Positions 15,823 to 25,868 of a DNA stretch of 64,000 nucleotides are shown piece by piece (the stretch's first letter is position 1; the number at the start of each line of letters is the position of its first letter). The notes below the pieces were generated by a model, which searched no databases, had not been told where the DNA came from, and worked only from the letters and a program-made list of their open reading frames with translations. The stretch is from Pseudorhodoferax sp047601025 (GTDB lineage Bacteria > Pseudomonadota > Gammaproteobacteria > Burkholderiales > Burkholderiaceae_C): NCBI RefSeq assembly GCF_047601025.1, contig NZ_JASGJZ010000001.1, forward strand, positions 1,054,001 to 1,118,000, read 5' to 3'. Position numbers and translations under genes: made by a program.

Positions 15823-16533
15823 TCAACGTCCTTGCAGGGGCGCGGTGCGCGCGAACAGCCCGGCGAGCCTGCGCGCCACGAGGCGCAGGAACCGGAACAG
15901 CACCACCAGCAGCACCGCGCTCAGCACCAGCGCCAGCAGCAGGCAGATGCCGAACACGAGGGGATGGTGCGTCGCCAGCCACACGGCGGCCACGACCAGC
16001 CCGTCCTCCAGCAGGCTCAGGCCCAGGTTGGAGAACGGCTCGGGCGAGGCGTTGGCCGCCACGCGCGTGGTCGCCTTGGTCGCGAACGCGGTCGCCGCCA
16101 GCGAGCCGCCGAGCAGCGCGGCCACGGCGCCCATGGTCGCGCTGTCGGCGCCGAACACGCCGGCCGCCAGCGCCGCGCCGGCCGGGATGCGGATGACCGC
16201 GTGCACGGCGTCCCACAGCGAGTCCAGGCCCGGGATCTTGTCGGCGAAGAACTCCACGAACAGCATGCAGCCGCTGGCCGCCAGCATGGCCGGGTGCTGC
16301 AGCACGTGCAGGCCCTGCGGCAGCGGCAGCCAGCCCAGCCAGCCGGCCATGCCGACCAGGAACACCACGGCGTAGAGCCGGATGCCGCTGGCCCAGCCCA
16401 GCACGCCGGCCAGCGCCAGCAGCTGCGCCAGGTCCAGCGCCTGGGTGCCGGCCTGCACGGCGTGCCCGGCCTGCCCGGCCGCCACGCCCAGCCAGGCGGC
16501 GAATGCGTTCCACCAGTGGGTCAGCGTGTCCAT
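15823..16533 (-). CDS. DUF4126 family membrane protein
   Basis: A 236-residue protein with about five hydrophobic segments and the DUF4126 pattern (GVLGWASGIRLYAVVFLVG, LFVEFFADKIPGLDSLWDAVHA, AALLGGSLAATAFATKATTR). Function is unknown. An in-frame GTG at 16539 precedes the ATG at 16533; neither has a clear ribosome binding site and I prefer the ATG. It is embedded between the enoyl-CoA hydratase and mccA, with only 3 bases to mccA, so it is certainly co-transcribed. An accessory membrane role for the pathway is speculation. Confidence 0.78.
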   Translation of the reverse strand: MDTLTHWWNAFAAWLGVAAGQAGHAVQAGTQALDLAQLLALAGVLGWASGIRLYAVVFLVGMAGWLGWLPLPQGLHVLQHPAMLAASGCMLFVEFFADKIPGLDSLWDAVHAVIRIPAGAALAAGVFGADSATMGAVAALLGGSLAATAFATKATTRVAANASPEPFSNLGLSLLEDGLVVAAVWLATHHPLVFGICLLLALVLSAVLLVVLFRFLRLVARRLAGLFARTAPLQGR

Positions 16534-16552
16534 GGTCACAGCGGGGATGGCT

Positions 16553-17338
16553 TCAGCGCGGCGGCAGCCAGGCCGGCGCGCGCTTGTTCAGGAACGACTG
16601 CACGCCCTCGCGCCCCTCGGCGCTGGCGCGGATGTCGGCGATGCCTTCCACCGTGGCCTGGATCAGCGCGGCGTCGATGGCGCGGCCGGCCACGTCCTGC
16701 ACCAGTTGCTTGCAGGCCTGCACGGCCGCCGGGCCGGCGTGGACCAGGGCCTGCGCCAGCTCGGCCACCCGGGCGTCCAGCGCGGCGGCCGGCACCACCG
16801 CATGCACGAAGCCGATGCGCAGCGCCTCCGCCGCGTCGAAGCGCTCGGCCGTCAGGAAGTAGCGGTGCGCCGCGCGCGGCCCCATGGCGCGGACCACGTA
16901 GGGGCTGATGGTGGCCGGGATCAGGCCCAGCCTGACCTCGGACAGGCAGAAGCCCGCCGTGTCGCTGGCGACGGCGATGTCGCAGGCCGCCACCAGCCCG
17001 GTGCCGCCGGCGTAGGCGTCGCCCTGCACGCGCGCGATCGTGGGCTTGGGGCAGGCGTACAGCACGCGCAGCATCTCGGCCAGCTTGCCCGCGTCGGCCA
17101 GGTTCTCGGCGCGGGTGTAGTCGGCCATGCGGCGCATCCAGCCCAGGTCGGCACCGGCGCAGAAGGCCTTGCCCTGCGCGGCCAGCACGATGCAGCGCAC
17201 GTCCTCGCGCGGGCCGAGCGCCGCGAAGGCCTGCGTGAGTTCGGCGACCAGTTCGTCGTTGAACGCGTTGCGCACGTCCGGCCGCGCCAGCGTGACGGTG
17301 GCGACGAAGTCCTGGACGGTGGTGGTGAGCATGGCCAT
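16553..17338 (-). CDS. liuC: Enoyl-CoA hydratase, probable methylglutaconyl-CoA hydratase
   Basis: A crotonase-superfamily protein of 261 residues. The CoA-binding and oxyanion-hole segments are GKAFCAGADLGWMRRM (near residue 65) and GDAYAGGTGLVAACDIAVAS (near 110). The active-site region SEVRLGLIPATISPYVVRAMG follows. The AGADLGWM and IPATISPYVV forms are typical of the methylglutaconyl-CoA hydratases found between the two methylcrotonyl-CoA carboxylase subunits, as here. It would hydrate 3-methylglutaconyl-CoA to HMG-CoA for the downstream lyase. GGAGAA lies about eight bases upstream of the ATG at 17338; an ATG six bases further in is an alternative. Confidence 0.88.
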   Translation of the reverse strand: MAMLTTTVQDFVATVTLARPDVRNAFNDELVAELTQAFAALGPREDVRCIVLAAQGKAFCAGADLGWMRRMADYTRAENLADAGKLAEMLRVLYACPKPTIARVQGDAYAGGTGLVAACDIAVASDTAGFCLSEVRLGLIPATISPYVVRAMGPRAAHRYFLTAERFDAAEALRIGFVHAVVPAAALDARVAELAQALVHAGPAAVQACKQLVQDVAGRAIDAALIQATVEGIADIRASAEGREGVQSFLNKRAPAWLPPR

Positions 17339-17352
17339 CGCGGGAGTTCTCC

Positions 17353-18975
17353 TCACATGCGGAACACGCCGAACTTCGGCGCGGGAATCGGCGCGTTCAA
17401 CGCCGCCGACAGGCCGAGCGCCAGCACGCGCCGGGTGTCGGCGGGGTCGATCACGCCGTCGTCCCAGAGCCGCGCGGTCGCGTAGTAGGGGTGGCCCTGG
17501 TGCTCGTACTGCGCGCGGATCGGCGCCTTGAAGGCGGCCTCCTCCTCGGCGCTCCACTGCCCGCCCCGGGCCTCGATGCCGTCGCGCCGGACGGTGGCCA
17601 GCACGCTGGCGGCCTGCTCGCCGCCCATCACGCCGATGCGCGCGTTCGGCCACATCCACAGGAAGCGCGGCGAGTACGCGCGCCCGCACATGCCGTAGTT
17701 GCCGGCGCCGAAGCTGCCGCCGATGACCACGGTGAACTTCGGCACGTTGGCCGTGGCCACGGCCGTGACCATCTTGGCGCCATGGCGCGCGATGCCCTCG
17801 TTCTCGTACTTGCGGCCGACCATGAAGCCGGTGATGTTCTGCAGGAACACCAGCGGGATCCGGCGCTGGCCGCACAGCTCGATGAAGTGCGCGCCCTTCT
17901 GCGCGGCCTCGGAGAACAGCACGCCGTTGTTGGCGACGATGCCGACCGGCATGCCCTCGACGTGGGCGAAGCCGCAGACCAGCGTGGTGCCGTAGCGGGC
18001 CTTGAACTCGGCGAGCGCGCTGTCGTCGACGACGCGGGCGATGACCTCGCGCACGTCGTAGGGCTTGCGGGTGTCGGCCGGAATCACGCCGTACAGCTCC
18101 TCGGCCGCGTAGCGCGGCGGGCGGCTCTCGCGCAGCGCCATCTGCGGGTCTTTCCGGCGGTTCAGGCTGGCCACGGCCTGGCGCGCCAGCGCCAGCGCGT
18201 GCGCGTCGTCCTGCGCCAGGTGGTCGGCCACGCCCGACAGGCGCGTGTGCACGTCGCCGCCGCCCAGGTCCTCGGCGCTGACGACCTCGCCGGTCGCGGC
18301 CTTCACCAGCGGCGGGCCGGCCAGGAAGATCGTGCCCTGCTCCTTGACGATGATGGACTCGTCGCTCATCGCCGGCACGTAGGCGCCGCCGGCCGTGCAC
18401 GAGCCCATGACCACGGCGATCTGCGCGATGCCCTGCGCGCTCATGGTGGCCTGGTTGTAGAAGATGCGGCCGAAGTGGTCGCGGTCGGGGAACACCTCGT
18501 CCTGGTTCGGCAGGTTGGCGCCGCCGGAATCGACCAGGTAGATGCAGGGCAGGTGGTTCTGCTGCGCGATCTCCTGCGCGCGCAGGTGCTTCTTGACCGT
18601 CATCGGGTAGTAGGTGCCGCCCTTGACGGTGGCGTCGTTGCAGACGACCACGCACTCCACGCCGCTGACGCGGCCGATGCCGGCGATCAGGCCGGCGCAG
18701 GGCGCGCTGTCGCCGCCGCCCGCGTCGGGGTACATGTTCAGCGCCGCCAGCGGCGACAGCTCCAGGAACGGCGTGCCCGGGTCCAGCAGCAGCTGCACGC
18801 GCTCGCGCGGCAGCAGCTTGCCGCGCGCGGTGTGCCTGGCGCGCGCGGCGGCGCCGCCGCCCTCCGCCACCTGGGCCAGCCTGGCCTGGAGGTCCGCCAC
18901 CGCGGCGCGCAGCACCTCGGCGTTGGACTGGAAGTCCGCCGAGCGGACGTTGAGCTTGGTCTCCAGGGCTGGCAT
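17353..18975 (-). CDS. mccB: 3-methylcrotonyl-CoA carboxylase, carboxyltransferase beta subunit
   Basis: The carboxyltransferase subunit, 540 residues, transferring CO2 from carboxybiotin on MccA to 3-methylcrotonyl-CoA. The N-terminal half shows CNDATVKGGTYYPMTVKKH, YLVDSGGANLPNQDEVFPD and MGSCTAGGAYVPAMSDE. The C-terminal half shows QNITGFMVGRKYENEGIARH, VVIGGSFGAGNYGMCGRAY and WPNARIGVMGGEQAASVL. These are the acyl-CoA and biotin binding segments of the MccB/LiuB type. GGAGAA is about eight bases upstream of the ATG. It is the first gene of the operon. The usual neighbour isovaleryl-CoA dehydrogenase is absent: a divergent channel gene stands there instead. Confidence 0.94.
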   Translation of the reverse strand: MPALETKLNVRSADFQSNAEVLRAAVADLQARLAQVAEGGGAAARARHTARGKLLPRERVQLLLDPGTPFLELSPLAALNMYPDAGGGDSAPCAGLIAGIGRVSGVECVVVCNDATVKGGTYYPMTVKKHLRAQEIAQQNHLPCIYLVDSGGANLPNQDEVFPDRDHFGRIFYNQATMSAQGIAQIAVVMGSCTAGGAYVPAMSDESIIVKEQGTIFLAGPPLVKAATGEVVSAEDLGGGDVHTRLSGVADHLAQDDAHALALARQAVASLNRRKDPQMALRESRPPRYAAEELYGVIPADTRKPYDVREVIARVVDDSALAEFKARYGTTLVCGFAHVEGMPVGIVANNGVLFSEAAQKGAHFIELCGQRRIPLVFLQNITGFMVGRKYENEGIARHGAKMVTAVATANVPKFTVVIGGSFGAGNYGMCGRAYSPRFLWMWPNARIGVMGGEQAASVLATVRRDGIEARGGQWSAEEEAAFKAPIRAQYEHQGHPYYATARLWDDGVIDPADTRRVLALGLSAALNAPIPAPKFGVFRM

Positions 18976-19164
18976 GGAACGGGTTCTCCGCGCGATGAGG
19001 CAGTGCCGCGAGCGTAGCCCGAGTCGGCCTGCAATGGGCGCCACGATGGTTGCAGATCGTGCCAGGCGCCGGCGCCGCCGGTGGACGGGCTGCACGGGCC
19101 GGCCATACGGGAGCCCGGAGAGCCGCGGCGCTACCATCGGCGGCCCCGCCGCCGCACGCCGCCC

Positions 19165-19833
19165 ATGCCCACCCTGCCGTTCGCCCACGTCCTTTCGCTG
19201 TCCACCGCGCAGACCGCGATCGAGGCCGCGGCCACGGTGGCGTTCGCGGCCTCGGGCCTGCTGGCGGCGGCGCGCAAGCGGCTCGACGCGGTGGGCGTGT
19301 GCGTGGTGGCCGGGCTGACGGCCTTCGGCGGCGGCACGCTGCGCGACGTGCTGCTGGACCGCCGGCCGTTCTTCTGGGTCGAGCACGCCGGCTGGCTGTG
19401 GGGGCTGCTCGCGCTGTGCGCGGCGGCCATGCTGTTCATGCGCGCGCGGCATTTCGCGGCCACCGAACGCGCCATCCTGTGGCCGGACGCGCTGGGCCTG
19501 GGCCTGTTCACCGCCAACGGCACGCAGATCGCGCTGGCCGCCGGCATGCCGCCCATCGTGGCGGTGCTGATGGGGATGATGACCGCCGTCTTCGGCGGCG
19601 TGCTGCGCGACATCGTCTGCAACGAGATCCCGCGCGCCTTCAGCGACCACCAGCCCTACGCCGTCTGCGCGTTCGCCGGCGGCTGGGTGGTGGTGCTGGG
19701 CCACGCGCTGCGCATGGACGACTGGCTGGTGCTGGCCGCCGGGGCCGGCAGCGCCACGCTGCTGCGGCTGGTGGCCTGGTGGTCGGGCTGGACGCTGCCG
19801 GCCTGGAACACCGGCGAGCCGCGGCAGGAATGA
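19165..19833 (+). CDS. Trimeric intracellular cation (TRIC) channel family / UPF0126 membrane protein
   Basis: A 222-residue integral membrane protein with seven predicted hydrophobic segments. It has an internal duplication: each half carries a glycine-rich kink followed by LRD (FGGGTLRDVLLDRRPFFWV and FGGVLRDIVCNEIPRAF). These are the marks of the UPF0126/YadS family, whose structures resemble TRIC channels. The physiological ion and role in bacteria are uncertain. The ATG at 19165 begins MPTLPFAHVLSLSTAQTAIE, which matches family N-termini. It is divergent from mccB and convergent, four bases apart, with the small gene that follows. Confidence 0.85.
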   Translation: MPTLPFAHVLSLSTAQTAIEAAATVAFAASGLLAAARKRLDAVGVCVVAGLTAFGGGTLRDVLLDRRPFFWVEHAGWLWGLLALCAAAMLFMRARHFAATERAILWPDALGLGLFTANGTQIALAAGMPPIVAVLMGMMTAVFGGVLRDIVCNEIPRAFSDHQPYAVCAFAGGWVVVLGHALRMDDWLVLAAGAGSATLLRLVAWWSGWTLPAWNTGEPRQE

Positions 19834-19837
19834 GCCG

Positions 19838-20038
19838 TCAGGCCGTGGCGCCCTGCTGCAGCAGCGTGGTCAGGGCGTGCGAGCCGGCGGCCATCGCGCC
19901 TTCGTAGCTGTCGTAGCTGTCCTCGCTGCGGCGCACGGTGCGCTGGGCGCGGCCCCGGTCGTCGGTCTCCATCAACGCCCAGACGTAGCTGCCCGGCAGC
20001 GGCTCGTGGACGACGAGCTGGATCGGCTTGTGGGTCAT
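19838..20038 (-). CDS. Conserved-looking small hypothetical protein (66 aa)
   Basis: I do not recognise a named family. The 66-residue product is soluble, with an N-terminal beta-rich stretch (PIQLVVHEPLPGSYVWALMET), a charged centre and a helical end (EGAMAAGSHALTTLLQQG). The strong GAGGAG ribosome binding site eight bases before the ATG supports real translation. It is convergent with the TRIC-like gene and upstream of, but 75 bases from, the HAD gene in the same direction. Confidence 0.6.
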   Translation of the reverse strand: MTHKPIQLVVHEPLPGSYVWALMETDDRGRAQRTVRRSEDSYDSYEGAMAAGSHALTTLLQQGATA

Positions 20039-20113
20039 GTGAGTCTCCTCTGGTGACGGGCGCCGCCCGCGGGGCGCAGGGCCCCGCGCGCCATGCGGCG
20101 CCGGCCGGCCAGT

Positions 20114-20833
20114 CTATGCCTGGCCGCCGGCCCGGTCCGTACGGCCCTGCGCCGAGCAGGGGTACGACCATTCCTGCAGCAGCCCGGGCAGCAGCGCCAT
20201 GTCGGTGAACACCGTCACGGCGCCGGCGGCGCGCAGCGCCTCGGCCGGGCTGTGGCCCGGGCCGCCCGGGCTGTAGCCGAACACCGTGGCGCCGGCGGCC
20301 GCGCCGGCCGCGACGCCGGTGACCGTGTCCTCGACCACCGCGCAGCGCCGCGGGTCCGCGCCCAGCGCCGCGGCGGCGGCCAGGTAGACGTCCGGGTGCG
20401 GCTTGGAGCGCGGCATCTCGTGGCCGCTGAAGATGCGGCCCGCGAAGCAGTCGAGCAGGCCGACCTTGCCCAGCTGCAGCTCGACCTTGCCGCGGTCGGC
20501 CCCGGAAGCGCAGGCGATGCGCCCGCCGGTGGCCGCGTGCAGCGCACGCACCGCCGCCGGCGCGCCGGGCACGGCCGCGAGATCGCGCGCCAGCGCCGCA
20601 TTGCGGCGCGCCCAGAACGCCTGCAGCCATTCCTGCGTCAGCGGCTGGCCGGTCTCGCGCTCGATCCGCGCCGCCTCGTCGCGGACGGCCTTGCCGATGA
20701 AGATGCGCATGCACTCCTCCGGGCTGAGCCGCCAGCCGCGCTCGCCCAGCATCTGGACCAGCACGCCGTGGGTGATGGGTTCGGAATCGACGAGCACGCC
20801 GTCGCAGTCGAAAAGGATGGCCTCGAATCGCAT
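20114..20833 (-). CDS. HAD-superfamily phosphatase (beta-phosphoglucomutase/phosphoglycolate phosphatase-like)
   Basis: A 239-residue subfamily IA HAD hydrolase. Motif I is FDCDGVLVDSEP (nucleophile Asp at residue 8, acid/base Asp at 10). Motif II is CASGADRGKVE, motif III is the Lys in EMPRSKPHPDVYLAAA, and motif IV is VVEDTVTGVAAG. The helical cap between motifs I and II is of the C1 type, as in GS1-like and pgmB-like phosphatases. The substrate is probably a small sugar phosphate but cannot be named. It is the last gene of the acyl-CoA dehydrogenase/YchJ transcription unit, 43 bases after ychJ. Confidence 0.87.
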   Translation of the reverse strand: MRFEAILFDCDGVLVDSEPITHGVLVQMLGERGWRLSPEECMRIFIGKAVRDEAARIERETGQPLTQEWLQAFWARRNAALARDLAAVPGAPAAVRALHAATGGRIACASGADRGKVELQLGKVGLLDCFAGRIFSGHEMPRSKPHPDVYLAAAAALGADPRRCAVVEDTVTGVAAGAAAGATVFGYSPGGPGHSPAEALRAAGAVTVFTDMALLPGLLQEWSYPCSAQGRTDRAGGQA

Positions 20834-20876
20834 GCCGCGATTGGACCATGCTGCGCCGCGGCACGCCGGGCGGCGG

Positions 20877-21272
20877 TCAGGCCGCGGCGTCGAGGTAGTA
20901 CCAGCGCCCGGCCTCGCGCACGAAGCGGCTGCGCTCCTGCAGCCGGTGGGCCCGGCCGCCGGCGTCGCGGTAGCGTGCCACGAACGCCACCTCGGCCCGG
21001 TCGGCGCCGGCCGGCCGGTGCGCCTGCACCTGCAGGCCCAGCCAGCGCACGCCCGGCTCGAAGTCCAGCCGCGCCGGGCGATGGCGCGCATGCCAGGTCG
21101 CCAGCAGGTAGTCGGCCCGCTCGCGCACGAAGGCCGTGTAGCGCGAGCGCATCAGCGACTCGGCGTCGGGCGCGGGCGTGCCGCCGAAGTCGTCCAGGTA
21201 GCGGCCGCAGCAGGCCGCATAGGCCAGCGGGCGCCGGCGCGCGTCGAGCCGGCCGCAGGGGCAGGCCGTCAT
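20877..21272 (-). CDS. YchJ family SEC-C motif protein (UPF0225)
   Basis: A 131-residue YchJ-type protein. The N-terminal cysteine cluster is CPCG...YAACCGRYL, the typical zinc-binding SEC-C-like start. The conserved ESLMRSRYTAFVRERADYLLATWH follows, then an NTF2-like body (FVARYRDAGGRAHRLQERSRFVRE...WYYLDA). The molecular function is unknown. The ATG at 21272 overlaps the acyl-CoA dehydrogenase stop (ATGA), so the two are translationally coupled, although no functional link is established. Confidence 0.87.
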   Translation of the reverse strand: MTACPCGRLDARRRPLAYAACCGRYLDDFGGTPAPDAESLMRSRYTAFVRERADYLLATWHARHRPARLDFEPGVRWLGLQVQAHRPAGADRAEVAFVARYRDAGGRAHRLQERSRFVREAGRWYYLDAAA

Positions 21273-22399
21273 GCCAGCGCCCGGGTGACGAGGATGCGCT
21301 GCACGTCGTTCGTGCCCTCGTAGATCTGGCACACGCGCACGTCGCGGTAGATGCGCTCGACCGGGAAGTCGCGGACGACCCCGTAGCCGCCCAGCGTCTG
21401 GATCGCGGCGCTGCAGACGCGCTCGGCCATCTCGCTGGCGAACAGCTTGGCCATGGCGGCCTCCTTCAGGCAGGGCCGGCCGGCGTCGCGCAGGCTGGCG
21501 GCATGCCAGACCAGCTGGCGCGCGGCCTCGATCTGCGTCGCGCAGTCGGCCAGGCGGAAGCCCACGGCCTGGTGCTGCAGGATCGGCACGCCGAAGCTCT
21601 GGCGCTCCCTGGCATAGGCCAGCGCCACCTCGAACGCGCTGCGCGCCATGCCCACGCTCTGCGCGGCGATGCCGATGCGCCCGCCCTCCAGCGCGCCGAG
21701 CGCGATCCGGTAGCCCTCGCCCTCGGCGCCGATCAGGTGGTCGGCCGGCACGCGGCAGTGCTCGAAGCGGACCTGCGCGGTGTCGCTGCTGTGCTGGCCC
21801 AGCTTGTCCTCCAGCCGCAGCACCGTGTAGCCGGGCGTGTCGGTCGGCACCAGGAAGGCGCTCAGGCCCTGCTTGCCGGCGCCCTTGTCGGTCACCGCGA
21901 TGACGATGGCGAGCTGGCCGTTCCGCCCGCTGGTGACGAACTGCTTGACGCCGTCGAGCACCCAGCCGCCGCCGTCGCGCCGCGCGGTGGTGCGCAGCGC
22001 CGAGGCGTCGCTGCCCACGTGCGGCTCGGTCAGGCAGAAGGCGCCCAGCAGTTCGCCGCGCGCCAGCGGCACGAGCCAGCGCTGCTGCTGCGCCGCGCTG
22101 CCGTAGCGCATCAGGATGGCGTTGACGGGGCAGTTGGTCACGCTGATCGCGGTGCTGGTGCCGCCGTCGCCGGCGGCGATCTCCTCCAGCACCAGGGCCA
22201 GCGTCAGGTAGTCGAGGCCGGCGCCGCCGTAGGCCTCGGGCACGCAGATGCCGTAGGCGCCGAGCGCGGCCAGGCCCTGGTGCGCGGCCTTCGGGAAGTG
22301 GTGGTCGCGGTCCCACTGCGCGGCGTGGGGCCACAGCTCGGCCTGCGCGAAGGCGCGCACGGCCTCGCGGATGGCTTCCTGGTCGGGGGTCAGCAGCAT
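21269..22399 (-). CDS. Acyl-CoA dehydrogenase (short/medium-chain type)
   Basis: An FAD-dependent acyl-CoA dehydrogenase of 376 residues, covering the N-terminal helical domain, the beta domain (AFCLTEPHVGSDASAL, a flavin-contact segment, and WVLDGVKQFVTSG) and the C-terminal helical domain (RIGIAAQSVGMARSAFE). The catalytic base is the Glu of YEGTNDVQR (residue 361), the general ACAD position. Isovaleryl-CoA dehydrogenases carry their base elsewhere and lack Glu here, so this is probably not the missing liuA despite the nearby leucine operon. GGAGA lies seven bases before the ATG. It lies downstream of the thiolase on the same strand, but an intergenic repeat separates them. Confidence 0.9.
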   Translation of the reverse strand: MLLTPDQEAIREAVRAFAQAELWPHAAQWDRDHHFPKAAHQGLAALGAYGICVPEAYGGAGLDYLTLALVLEEIAAGDGGTSTAISVTNCPVNAILMRYGSAAQQQRWLVPLARGELLGAFCLTEPHVGSDASALRTTARRDGGGWVLDGVKQFVTSGRNGQLAIVIAVTDKGAGKQGLSAFLVPTDTPGYTVLRLEDKLGQHSSDTAQVRFEHCRVPADHLIGAEGEGYRIALGALEGGRIGIAAQSVGMARSAFEVALAYARERQSFGVPILQHQAVGFRLADCATQIEAARQLVWHAASLRDAGRPCLKEAAMAKLFASEMAERVCSAAIQTLGGYGVVRDFPVERIYRDVRVCQIYEGTNDVQRILVTRALA

Positions 22400-22439
22400 G
22401 GGGATGTCTCCGTGCGAAGCGGCCCGGCGGTGCCCCGCG

Positions 22440-22632
22440 TCAGAAGGTGTGAATGGACCGGCCGCGGCCACGACGGGGCGCGGCTGGGCGCAGGCGCAAG
22501 CGCAGGCCGCCGCCCTGGCGGGTACGACACCCGCGTGCGGCCTCGCGAGGCGAGGCACGGGCAGCGGCGGGGGTGCAGGAGGCAGGTGGCCATCGGGCCT
22601 CGCGCGGGCGTGCGCGGTCCGCTCACACCTTT

Positions 22633-22635
<3 letters not shown>
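22440..22635 (-). repeat. Intergenic dispersed element, copy 1 (MITE-like)
   Basis: About 196 bp between the thiolase stop and the acyl-CoA dehydrogenase. On the minus strand it begins with the thiolase TGA followed by AAAGGTGTGAGC, and ends GTCCATTCACACCTTCTGA. These ends form terminal inverted repeats. The interior shares GGCGGCCTGCGC and CGCCCCGTCGTGG blocks with the copies at 53.1 and 61.6 kb. It is the most diverged copy: the internal CCCTGGC/GCCAGGG hairpin is half lost. No protein is expected from it. Confidence 0.7.
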
Positions 22636-23826
<1,191 letters not shown>

Positions 23827-23860
23827 GCCGTCTCCTTGTCTCGATGGATGCTGCGGAGGC

Positions 23861-24547
23861 CTATTCTTCCTCGTCCTCGTCCGGCTGCACCGCGCCGTCG
23901 GCGCGCGGGTAGCGCTTGATCGCGTCGCGGAAGGTGTCGATCACCATGTCGGGGTGGTCCACGCTGACCTTCAGGTCGTTGACCAGGCCGTCCCTCAGGC
24001 CGTAGCACCAGCCGTGGATGGTGAGCTGCTGGCCGCGCGCCCAGGCATCCTGCACCACGGTGCACAGCGCCACGTTGCCGACCTGCTCGATCACGTTGAT
24101 CTCGCACAGCACGTCGTGCTGGCGCTCGGGCGGCAGGTGGTCGATGCGCTTGCGGTGGCGTAGCCGCAGGTCGCCGATGTGGGCCAGCCAGTTGTCGGCC
24201 AGGCCGATGCGCTGGCCGAGCAGCACGGCGCGCACGCCGGCGCAGCCGTAGTGGCCGGTGACCATGATGTGCTCCACCCGCAGGTGCTCCACGGCGAACT
24301 GGATCGTGGACAGCGCGTTCAGGTCCGAGTGCACCACCACGTTGGCCACGTTGCGGTGCACGAACACCTCGCCCGGGTCCAGGCCGGTGATCTCGTTGGC
24401 CGGCACGCGGCTGTCGGCGCAGCCGATCCACATGTAGCGCGGCTTTTGCTGCGCCATCAGGCTGGTGAAGAAGCCGGGCCGCTCGCGTTCGACGCGGGCG
24501 GCCCAGGCGCGGTTGTTGGCGAGCAGGTTGTCTAGCGATGCGGCCAT
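23861..24547 (-). CDS. can: Beta-class carbonic anhydrase
   Basis: A zinc enzyme interconverting CO2 and bicarbonate, 228 residues, cytoplasmic. Zinc ligands are Cys43 in the CADSR motif (with the Asp45/Arg47 dyad), His99 and Cys102 in TGHYGCAGV. NEITGLDPGEVFVHRNVAN and WCYGLRDGLV are further family segments. The C-terminus is an acidic tail (PDEDEEE). Its place directly upstream of thiolase suggests one transcript. Bicarbonate is a substrate of the biotin carboxylase encoded nearby, which may explain the linkage. AAGGAATG precedes the ATG. Confidence 0.95.
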   Translation of the reverse strand: MAASLDNLLANNRAWAARVERERPGFFTSLMAQQKPRYMWIGCADSRVPANEITGLDPGEVFVHRNVANVVVHSDLNALSTIQFAVEHLRVEHIMVTGHYGCAGVRAVLLGQRIGLADNWLAHIGDLRLRHRKRIDHLPPERQHDVLCEINVIEQVGNVALCTVVQDAWARGQQLTIHGWCYGLRDGLVNDLKVSVDHPDMVIDTFRDAIKRYPRADGAVQPDEDEEE

Positions 24548-24685
24548 CGTTGGTCATTCCTTGCAGGGCTGGGAAGGGCGGTGTCTGCTGCGCCGCAGCA
24601 AACTCGTGGATTGTGCAAGGTTCGCGCCAGTCGCGCCGGCGGCGACCGGCGCGCACAGGTGACAGCCGGATCGGGGCGGCGTTCC

Positions 24686-24691
24686 TAGAAT
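24686..24691 (+). promoter_or_regulatory. Putative -10 element of the MBL-fold hydrolase gene
   Basis: TAGAAT followed by CCC, 70 bases upstream of the ATG at 24761, in the divergent interval after carbonic anhydrase. No good -35 at 17 bases is visible. Confidence 0.35.
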
Positions 24692-24760
24692 CCCCGCGCA
24701 TCCCCGCAGGCGCGGCACCGCGCGTCGGTCCCACCAGCGACTTCCCTCCTTTTCTCTCCC

Positions 24761-25822
24761 ATGAACGCACTCGAAAGCCAGCTGCACTATCCGTTCGGCG
24801 ACCAGTTGCCGGCACCGGGCGCGGCGCTGCCGGTCGCCGATGGCGTGCTGTGGCTGCGCATGACGCTGCCGTTCGTGCTGGACCACATCAACCTCTGGCT
24901 GCTGCGCGACGAGATCGACGGCCGCGCCGGCTGGACCGTGGTGGACTGCGGCATCGCGCGCGAGGAATCCCGCGCGCAGTGGGAGCAGGTGTTCGCCACG
25001 CAGCTGGACGGCCTGCCGGTCCTGCGCGTGGTCGTGACCCACATGCACCCGGACCACATCGGCCTGGCGCACTGGCTGTGCACCCGGTGGAACGCGCCGC
25101 TGTGGATCAGCGCCACCGACTACCACGTGGCGCGGCTGAACCTGCTGGCCGCCGGCGGCACCGGCGGCGAGGCGGCCGCGGCCTTCTTCCGCCGGCACGG
25201 CCTGCTGGACGAGGAGCGGCTGCGGCAGGTGCGCGAGCGCCGGCAGTTCTACCCGGACATGGTGGACGGCATGCCGCAGCACTACGTGCGCCTGCTGGAC
25301 GGCATGGCGCTGACCATCGGCGGCCGCCGCTGGCACTGCATCAGCGGCTACGGCCACGCGCCCGAGCACATCGCGCTCTTCTCGCCCGAGGCCGGCGTGC
25401 TGATCAGCGGCGACATGATGCTGCCGCGCATCTCGACCAATGTCAGCGTCTACGCCAACGAGCCCGAGGCCAACGCGCTGCAGCTGTTCCTGGACTCGAT
25501 CGACAAGTTCCGCGCGCTGCCGCAGGACACGCTGACGCTGCCGGCGCACGGCAAGCCGTTCCTGGGCCTGCACACGCGCGTCGGGCAGCTGCACGACCAC
25601 CACCGCCAGCACCTGGCCGAGGTGCTCGAGGCCTGCGCCACGCACGGGCCGCGCGCGGCGATGGACCTGCTGCCGGTGCTGTTCAAGCGCCCGCTGGACC
25701 TGCACCAGACCGGCTTCGCGATGGGCGAGACCGTGGCGCATCTGCACAAGCTGTGGTTCGACGGCGTGCTGCGGCGCAGCCTGGACGCGGACGGCGTGTA
25801 CCGCTTCGCGCTGGCGGGCTGA
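24761..25822 (+). CDS. MBL-fold metallo-hydrolase
   Basis: A metallo-beta-lactamase-fold hydrolase of 353 residues. The metal motif is THMHPDHIG (HxHxDH). Further ligands are expected in GYGHAPEHIALFSPE (His), ISGDMMLP (Asp) and LPAHGKPF (His), giving a full binuclear zinc site. The long C-terminal helical region after the last His (about 90 residues) resembles LACTB2/glyoxalase II-like and SDSL-type thioesterases found beside acyl-CoA genes in Burkholderiales. The substrate is unknown; a thioester is plausible given the flanking acyl-CoA genes, but that is inference. It is a single gene, convergent with the hypothetical at 25869. Confidence 0.85.
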   Translation: MNALESQLHYPFGDQLPAPGAALPVADGVLWLRMTLPFVLDHINLWLLRDEIDGRAGWTVVDCGIAREESRAQWEQVFATQLDGLPVLRVVVTHMHPDHIGLAHWLCTRWNAPLWISATDYHVARLNLLAAGGTGGEAAAAFFRRHGLLDEERLRQVRERRQFYPDMVDGMPQHYVRLLDGMALTIGGRRWHCISGYGHAPEHIALFSPEAGVLISGDMMLPRISTNVSVYANEPEANALQLFLDSIDKFRALPQDTLTLPAHGKPFLGLHTRVGQLHDHHRQHLAEVLEACATHGPRAAMDLLPVLFKRPLDLHQTGFAMGETVAHLHKLWFDGVLRRSLDADGVYRFALAG

Positions 25823-25868
25823 TCCGGGCGCACCACCGGCTTCCGGGCCGGCGGGGTCGCCCCTCCTC

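Noticed and set aside
21269..22399. Acyl-CoA dehydrogenase as isovaleryl-CoA dehydrogenase of the leucine operon
   Set aside because: It has the Glu of YEGT near the C-terminus, which isovaleryl-CoA dehydrogenases lack, and is separated from mccB by divergent genes.
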